Assembly: GCF_019331725.1 (NCBI RefSeq)
Contig: NZ_JAHBBF010000008.1
Location: 1 to 64,000 of the forward strand
DNA: 64,000 nt
Origin: Bifidobacterium saguinibicoloris
GTDB taxonomy: Bacteria; Actinomycetota; Actinomycetes; Actinomycetales; Bifidobacteriaceae
Direction: 5' to 3'
The translations under genes were made by a program, and so were the position numbers. Positions 58,934 through 64,000 of the stretch are shown in pieces. The notes under the pieces are model-generated. The model did not search any database. It was not told the DNA's origin and saw only the letters and a list, made by a program, of their open reading frames with translations. Each line of letters begins with the position of its first letter. Position 1 is the first letter of the stretch.

Positions 58934-61606
58934 TCAGCCCAGCTGCTTCATCAGGGTGATGCTCAGTGCCGGGAAGGTCCACACGTTCTCCTCCAACGGG
59001 GTCTCCTCGGCCTCGCCGTCGGCCCTGCCGTTCCCGTCGGCCGGTGACGTCGTCGCGGCGTGGTCATCGGAGAGACCAGCGGACGTCGGGGAGACGGAGG
59101 TCGGGGAGGCGGAGACCTTCCTCGCGGACGGCGACAGGATGGACCGGTCATGCCGCGTGACCGCCGATCGCGCGGCCTGCGCGGCTTCGGCCGCTTGGGC
59201 GGCCTGCGCCTCCGCATGGGCGATCGCCTTGATGTCGGCGTCGAATGCATCGATGAGCTGGCGTGTGGTGGCGCCGTCGACGCCGCCCTGCATGCGTTCC
59301 ACCAGATCATGGATCTCGCTGGACTCGGGCACGCTGCGCGTCCACAGGGTCTGCTGCCCGCTGAGCTCCATGTCCACCACCTTCGCCCCGTGCCCGGGCA
59401 TGTGGCCGGTGCTTTCCGCCGAACACCACGCCGGGGTCCAGTCGTTGTCCGAGGGCAGCCGGAACCGCATGTCCTCGGGCACGCCGTTGATGACGATGAG
59501 GATGTCGGTCTCGCTGGCGTCCAGCAGCTGCATGGCGAAGCTGCGCTGTCCCAGGTCGAACCAGTCGCGTTCCATCGGCGTGGTGCCGTTCGGCAGGAAC
59601 CATTGGATGCGGCTCGAGGGTTTGAGCAGTCCCAGCTGCGTCAGGCGGGTGAAGAAGCCCTCCTGATGGTAGAGGTCCAGGGATTTGCGCAGGGCGATGA
59701 GCTTCGACGTCGTCTCCAGACGGTGCATGTGCCAGCTCTTCTCCGGCTGGTACAGCCAATCCCATTTGAGATAGCTGATGGGGCTGTCCTGGCAGTACGC
59801 GTTGTTGTTGCCGTCCTGCGAGTTGCCGAATTCGTCGCCGGCGAGCATCATCGGCGTGCCGAGGCTGAGCAGCAGCGTGCCGAGCATGTTCATCGCCGCG
59901 CGTTCGCGCCGCGCCACGATGGTCACGTCGTCGGTCTCGCCTTCCACACCGAAGTTGGTGGAGTGGTTCACGTTCGAACCGTCGTTGTTGTTCTCCCCGT
60001 TCGCCTCGTTGTGCTTGGAGACGTATCGGGTCAGGTCGGTGAGAGTGAAACCGTCGTGGCATGCCACGAAATTGATGGAGGAGGCGGCGCCGCGTCCCGG
60101 ATCGGTGGCGTACAGGTCGGCGGAGCCGCACAGTCTGGTCGCCATCTCCTGCATGCCGATGCGTCCCACGCGGCCGCCGGCGTCCACGTCGGTCAGCCAG
60201 AATTCGCGGACCGTGTCGCGGAAGCGGTCGTTCCATTCGGCGAACGGCACGGAGAACTGGCCGGTGCGCCATCCGAGGTTGCCCAGGTCCCAGGGTTCCA
60301 TGATGAGTTTGAGGTTGCCGAGCAGCAGGTCGGAGCGCAGGGCGTACAGGAACGGGTGGTGTTGCGTGAACTCGCCGTTGAGGCGTGCGAGCGAGACGCC
60401 CAGGTCGAAGCGGAATCCGTCGATGCCGATGCGTTTCGCCCAGTAGCGCAGCGAGTCCACGGCGAACGTGACCACGTGCGTGTTGGTGAAGTCGAGCGTG
60501 TTGCCGCAGCCGGTGGTGTCCTCGAGCCGTCCGATGTTGTTCTTCTGCCGCCGGTAGGTGGCGATGGCGTCGAGGCCGCGCCAGCAGACGGTCGGTCCCT
60601 CCACGCCGCCTTCGCACGAATGGTTGTAGACCACGTCCATGATGACTTCGAAACCCGCTTCGTGCAGGGCGCGCACCATGTCGATGACCTCCTGACGCAC
60701 GGCCTCGGCGCCGGCGCGCTGCGCCGCCTCGGTGGCGTATGAGGGTTCGGGCGCGAAGAATCCGAGTGTGTTGTAGCCCCAGTAGTTGACGCGGCCGCGT
60801 TCCTGGAGGAAGACCTCGTTCTGTTTCGCCTGGATGGGCAGCAGTTCGATGGAGGTGATGCCGAGCCCCTGCAGGTAGGCGAGCGTGGTGGGGTGGGCGA
60901 GGCCGGCGTAGGTGCCGCGCAGCTCTTTGGGCAGCCATGGCGCCTGCGCGGTGAATCCTTTGACGTGGAGCTCGTAGATGACGGTCTTGCTCCATGGGAT
61001 GTGCGGGTGCTTGGGGTCGGCGTCGTGCTTGCGGTCGTCGCGGTCGTCGATGGCCACGGAGATCGGCATGTGGCCGAGCGAGTCCACGGTGCTCATGTTG
61101 CCGAACGCCGAGCCGTGCACGCGGCCGTCCTTCACCTCGCATTCGTAGGAGAAGGCGGCGGGGGAGAGCTCCATCGTCCCGTCGATGCCCTTAGCGTACG
61201 GGTCGAGCAGCAGCTTGTACGGGTTGAATCGCACGCCGTGGCGCGGGTCCCATGCGCCGTCCACGCGGAAGCCGTAGTGCATGCCGCTCCACGCCTTGGG
61301 GATGTGCACGTACCACAGGCCGTAGTTGGGGCCCTGCATGCGGAACAGCGTTTCGCGCACATACTGGTCTTCGATGATGCGCATGCAGACGGGGAATTCC
61401 CGGATCTGGTCGACGAACGGGACGTTCGGCACGTCGAACAGCCGGATGGCGTCCTGATAGAACGCGGTGGGATCGTCGAGGGATTCGACGACGCTCAGCC
61501 ACACCTGATCGGCCGTTTCGGAGCGGACGACGACGTCGGCTCCGCCGTCTTCGGTGAAGTAGAAGCCTGGGCGGGTGGCGTAGCGATGCAATGGCGGGTT
61601 TCTCAT
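58934..61606 (-). CDS. glgX: Glycogen debranching enzyme (isoamylase/GlgX family)
   Basis: 890 residues. A CBM48-like N-terminal domain is followed by a GH13 barrel. Motifs are VIYELHVKGFTAQAPWLP, MDVVYNHSCEGG, the nucleophile in GIDGFRFDLGVSLAR, the acid in LIMEPWDLG and FVACHDGFTLTDL. It cleaves alpha-1,6 branches of glycogen or amylopectin limit dextrins. About 80 residues near 785-870 (EAQAAQAAEAAQAARSA, Ser/Pro-rich) are an extra disordered insert. TACAAT (61618-61613) lies six bases before the ATG with no SD, so it is probably leaderless. Confidence 0.93.
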   Translation of the reverse strand: MRNPPLHRYATRPGFYFTEDGGADVVVRSETADQVWLSVVESLDDPTAFYQDAIRLFDVPNVPFVDQIREFPVCMRIIEDQYVRETLFRMQGPNYGLWYVHIPKAWSGMHYGFRVDGAWDPRHGVRFNPYKLLLDPYAKGIDGTMELSPAAFSYECEVKDGRVHGSAFGNMSTVDSLGHMPISVAIDDRDDRKHDADPKHPHIPWSKTVIYELHVKGFTAQAPWLPKELRGTYAGLAHPTTLAYLQGLGITSIELLPIQAKQNEVFLQERGRVNYWGYNTLGFFAPEPSYATEAAQRAGAEAVRQEVIDMVRALHEAGFEVIMDVVYNHSCEGGVEGPTVCWRGLDAIATYRRQKNNIGRLEDTTGCGNTLDFTNTHVVTFAVDSLRYWAKRIGIDGFRFDLGVSLARLNGEFTQHHPFLYALRSDLLLGNLKLIMEPWDLGNLGWRTGQFSVPFAEWNDRFRDTVREFWLTDVDAGGRVGRIGMQEMATRLCGSADLYATDPGRGAASSINFVACHDGFTLTDLTRYVSKHNEANGENNNDGSNVNHSTNFGVEGETDDVTIVARRERAAMNMLGTLLLSLGTPMMLAGDEFGNSQDGNNNAYCQDSPISYLKWDWLYQPEKSWHMHRLETTSKLIALRKSLDLYHQEGFFTRLTQLGLLKPSSRIQWFLPNGTTPMERDWFDLGQRSFAMQLLDASETDILIVINGVPEDMRFRLPSDNDWTPAWCSAESTGHMPGHGAKVVDMELSGQQTLWTRSVPESSEIHDLVERMQGGVDGATTRQLIDAFDADIKAIAHAEAQAAQAAEAAQAARSAVTRHDRSILSPSARKVSASPTSVSPTSAGLSDDHAATTSPADGNGRADGEAEETPLEENVWTFPALSITLMKQLG

Positions 61607-61630
61607 ACACCCATTGTAGACGTGTCTGGT

Positions 61631-62791
61631 TTACGCGGGTTCCGCGGTGGTCCATCGGGGGCGGAACCCGCCGCAGAGGTCGTCGAGGTAGGGTTCCACG
61701 TATCGCAGGGCGGCACCGACGAGGCTCTGGTCCTCCGTGCCGCGGCTTCGGCGCAGGACGAATCGTTCGGTGCCGAACGGGCTTCGCGCCACGATGCGGC
61801 GACGGAGGTCCTCGAGGTCCGTGTCCTCGAGGTACAGCGCCGCCTCGCCGCCGACGACCACGTCTCCGGCGACCACGGTGCGTGCGTTGGCGATGGCCTG
61901 CGCCACGTGGTCCAGCCATGCGTCCATGCGCTCGCGATGGTTCGTCTCGCCTTGTTCGAGGACGCTGAAGAATCCGGGGATGCTTTCGTAGTCCTCCGGC
62001 AGCGTTTCGAGGGAGCAGTAGGCGTCCATGCAGCCGCGTCGTCCGCACAGGCACGGCCGTCCGTCCGGTACGAGCGTCATGTGCGCGATGGCGCCGTTGC
62101 AGCGGTTTTCGCCCTGATGCAGCCGTCCGCCGACGGTGAGCGCCCCTCCCGGACGGCGGTCGAGGTATATGCAGACGGCGTCGTCGAGCGTGGGGTCCGT
62201 CCAGAGTTCGGCCGCCGCCAAGGCGTCGCATTCGCCTACCAGCATGCACGGCCGATGCACGGATTGGGCGATGGTCTCCAGCGTGGGGCCGGCGTGGCCG
62301 GAGTCGTCGAAGACGATGGAGGCGCCGTCGGGGGAGACGATGCCGCGCACGCAGAACGCGACGCCCAGCACGCGTCCGTAGCGTTGTTCGATGCCGTCCA
62401 TGAGATTGCCGATGATGGCGCCGACGCGTTGGTAGTACGTGTTCTGGTTCCGATAGGACATCGTCCGGTCGAGCGAGCCGATGACCTCGCCGTTGAGGTT
62501 GACGGCCCTGACACGGACCGTGTTGGGGCGCATCGTCACGCCGATGGCGATGCGATGGTTCGGGTCGATGCCGTAGGCGGCCGCCTTGCGTCCTCCGGTG
62601 GATCCGCGCATGGCGACGTTGCGTACGATCCCGTCCGCTTCGAGGCTCCGCAGGTTCCGGGTGATGGTGGGCAGGCTCATGCCGAGGTCGCGTTCGATGT
62701 CCTGCCGGGTGGCTTCGCGGCGTTCGATCAGGTATCGGGTCAGCGTGGTTCGGCCGGTTGTTCCGATTGCGGTGGGCGGCATTGCCTTCAT
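61631..62791 (-). CDS. ROK-family transcriptional regulator
   Basis: 386 residues. The N-terminal winged helix (about 12-65: LTRYLIERREATRQDIERDLGMSLPTITRNLRSLEADGIV) is followed by a ROK domain with the zinc motif CLCGRRGCMDAYCS. The ATP loop reads PGGALTVGG instead of GTGIGGG, so it is more likely a regulator than a kinase. It probably responds to a sugar; glgX next door and adhE opposite are candidate targets. GGAGGT precedes the ATG, and a 15-bp palindrome overlaps its own transcription start. Confidence 0.88.
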   Translation of the reverse strand: MKAMPPTAIGTTGRTTLTRYLIERREATRQDIERDLGMSLPTITRNLRSLEADGIVRNVAMRGSTGGRKAAAYGIDPNHRIAIGVTMRPNTVRVRAVNLNGEVIGSLDRTMSYRNQNTYYQRVGAIIGNLMDGIEQRYGRVLGVAFCVRGIVSPDGASIVFDDSGHAGPTLETIAQSVHRPCMLVGECDALAAAELWTDPTLDDAVCIYLDRRPGGALTVGGRLHQGENRCNGAIAHMTLVPDGRPCLCGRRGCMDAYCSLETLPEDYESIPGFFSVLEQGETNHRERMDAWLDHVAQAIANARTVVAGDVVVGGEAALYLEDTDLEDLRRRIVARSPFGTERFVLRRSRGTEDQSLVGAALRYVEPYLDDLCGGFRPRWTTAEPA

Positions 62792-62801
62792 GGGACCTCC
62801 A

Positions 62802-62822
62802 GTGACGTTACGTCACAGTGTA
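62802..62822 (-). promoter_or_regulatory. ROK gene promoter with palindromic operator
   Basis: GTGACGTTACGTCAC (62802-62816) is a perfect palindrome around one central T. On the minus strand it follows TACACT (62822-62817) immediately, covering the +1 region. A related half site ATGACGTAAT lies near 62856. Confidence 0.65.
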
Positions 62823-63252
62823 GCGGGGAACGGCGTGGAGGACAGCATTATTCGCATGACGTAATAAGAGAGACGTAAAAAAAACGGCATGCATATAACG
62901 ACTTTCGGTAAATCCCTTTCTGAAAAGGGGTGCAGCTGATGCGCTTTTGGAAAGGTGTTTTATGGAAGTGTCGCCGAGCATGTTCCGTAAATGATGTGTC
63001 ATTGCGTAAAAAGTGAACAAAAACTCTCAATTCAGGCATGGATGTGTGAATTTGTTTGATAAAACGCTCAATATCGCACAAAACACGCACGAAAACACAC
63101 GTGAAACGCCGACTGTTTTGTGCATATGCAGGGCGTGATTCCCTCCGCTATATTGTGACCCAGGCCACATGCGGGCACCGTTCAGGAGTTGGAATGCCGC
63201 ATGCTGGAAGCTAGGAAACCATCATTTGCATCGAGCATATCGAGGAGGATTC
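62823..63252. other. AT-rich control region upstream of adhE
   Basis: About 430 bp, much richer in A and T than the rest of the window, with no supported gene (short minus-strand frames have poor codon use and no SD). It holds a CCCTTT-CTG-AAAAGGG stem near 62917, several A tracts, TGTGTGAATTTG near 63043, and the adhE promoter. Confidence 0.6.
63149..63170 (+). promoter_or_regulatory. adhE promoter with Rex-like operator
   Basis: TATATT (63149-63154) is a -10 candidate. It overlaps TTGTGACCCAGGCCACAT, in which TGTG (63154-63157) and CACA (63166-63169) are separated by eight bases, the spacing of Rex sites. Confidence 0.5.
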
Positions 63253-64000
63253 ATGGCAGACGCAAAGAAGTCCGAGGCTCCCGCCAAGCCCAGCCCGGAG
63301 GAGAAGCAGGCGGCCGCCCAGGCCGAGGTTGACGCCCTCGTGCAGAAGGGCCTCAAGGCCCTCGCCGAGTTCGAGAAGCTGGACCAGAAGCAGGTCGACC
63401 ACATCGTGGCCAAGGCTTCGGTCGCCGCGCTGAACAAGCACCTCGTGCTCGCGAAGATGGCCGTCGAGGAGACCGGCCGCGGACTCGTGGAGGACAAGGC
63501 CACGAAGAACATCTTCGCCTGCGAGCATGTCACCAACTACATGGCTGGCCAGAAGACCGTCGGCATTATCCGCGAGGACGACGTCATGGGCATCGACGAG
63601 GTCGCCGAGCCCGTCGGCGTGGTCGCCGGCGTCACCCCGGTCACCAACCCGACCTCCACCGCCATCTTCAAGTCCCTGCTGGCGCTGAAGACCCGTTGCC
63701 CGATCATCTTCGGCTTCCACCCGGGCGCCCAGAAGTGCTCCGTCGAGGCCGCCCGCATCGTGCGTGACGCCGCCATCGAGGCGGGCGCCCCCGCGGACTG
63801 CATCCAGTGGATCGAGCACCCGTCCATCGAGGCCACCGGCGCGCTCATGAAGCACGACGGCGTCGCCACGATCCTCGCCACCGGCGGCCCGGGCATGGTC
63901 AAGGCCGCGTACTCCTCCGGTAAGCCGGCCCTCGGCGTCGGCGCCGGCAACGCGCCCGCCTACGTGGACACGGACGTCGACATCGTGCGCGCCGCCAACG
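63253..64000 (+). CDS. adhE: Bifunctional aldehyde-alcohol dehydrogenase (5' part)
   Basis: The first 249 residues are present; the gene runs off the window. The N-terminus is Lys/Ala/Glu-rich, followed by the acetaldehyde dehydrogenase domain: EETGRGLVEDKATKN, VAEPVGVVAGVTPVTNPTSTAIFKSLLALKTRCPIIFGFHPGAQK and GGPGMVKAAYSSGKPALGVGAGNAP. The catalytic Cys lies beyond the end. It converts acetyl-CoA to ethanol with two NADH, the redox valve of the bifid shunt. GAGGAGGA precedes ATG 63253. A Rex-like operator fits NADH control. Confidence 0.95.
   Translation, partial: MADAKKSEAPAKPSPEEKQAAAQAEVDALVQKGLKALAEFEKLDQKQVDHIVAKASVAALNKHLVLAKMAVEETGRGLVEDKATKNIFACEHVTNYMAGQKTVGIIREDDVMGIDEVAEPVGVVAGVTPVTNPTSTAIFKSLLALKTRCPIIFGFHPGAQKCSVEAARIVRDAAIEAGAPADCIQWIEHPSIEATGALMKHDGVATILATGGPGMVKAAYSSGKPALGVGAGNAPAYVDTDVDIVRAAN

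Noticed and set aside
62848-63090. Minus-strand 80-codon ORF in the AT-rich gap before adhE
   Set aside because: No SD, codon use unlike the rest of the genome, and it overlaps a regulatory-looking region.

Overview
The window looks like chromosomal DNA of a high-GC actinobacterium, most probably a Bifidobacterium. The basis is GC-rich codon use throughout, a CIRCE-controlled groES standing apart from groEL, a SenX3/RegX3-type phosphate system, PepC, a Scy/FilP-like polar coiled coil, the fdxC-dapC pair, a GlgX/MalQ glycogen set, and an adhE start of the bifidobacterial type. No phage, transposase, CRISPR array or rRNA operon is visible.

Layout. 1-8.4 kb: TrhP-like U32 protein, laccase-domain protein, IspD, pyroglutamyl peptidase-like protein, DivIVA/Scy-like coiled coil, PepC. 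8.4-13.3 kb: two tandem DAHP synthases, an MHS-family transporter and MTA/SAH nucleosidase. 13.5-20.3 kb: a phosphate regulon with a sensor kinase, response regulator and pstSCAB, and three PHO-box-like direct repeats. 20.8-25 kb: purine permease (minus strand), an alpha/beta hydrolase with a repeat array, L10 leader, rplJ and rplL. 25.2-30.5 kb: FHA protein, very large degenerate helicase/nuclease-like protein and a small PPHW protein, tightly coupled. 30.7-35.1 kb: SAF protein, FmdB zinc ribbon and 5-FTHF cyclo-ligase (minus), then a GNAT and a membrane protein (plus). 35.2-41.4 kb: CIRCE-groES, a MoxR ATPase, and one giant ORF joining a DUF58 domain to a transglutaminase. 41.5-48.6 kb: tRNA-Tyr, tRNA-Thr, tRNA-Met, rpmG, murB, amino acid permease, fdxC, dapC, dinB. 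48.8-57.3 kb: EamA exporter, tRNA-Ser, CapA-like protein, D-2-hydroxyacid dehydrogenase, YigZ, variant leucine-rich-repeat protein, malQ. 57.8-64 kb: rplM-rpsI, glgX, a ROK regulator and the 5' end of adhE.

The most unusual signals are outside ordinary coding. (1) A 20-bp near-palindrome (core TCCGTTTCTATAGGAACGGA) recurs with a period of 51 bp (52 bp in one interval) at three unlinked 3' regions; two copies lie in frame inside a gene, and one array begins at the malQ terminator. (2) The FHA, helicase-like and PPHW genes form a coupled trio of unknown function whose large protein keeps the fold but not the ATPase motifs. (3) An 18-bp hairpin locks the Shine-Dalgarno of the MTA/SAH nucleosidase gene. 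(4) About ten genes have a -10 hexamer 6-8 nt before the start codon, suggesting leaderless mRNAs. (5) Short tandem repeats with differing periods (9, 10, 11, 14, 15, 17, 22 bp) sit directly behind several genes.

All calls come from reading the sequence; no database search was possible.
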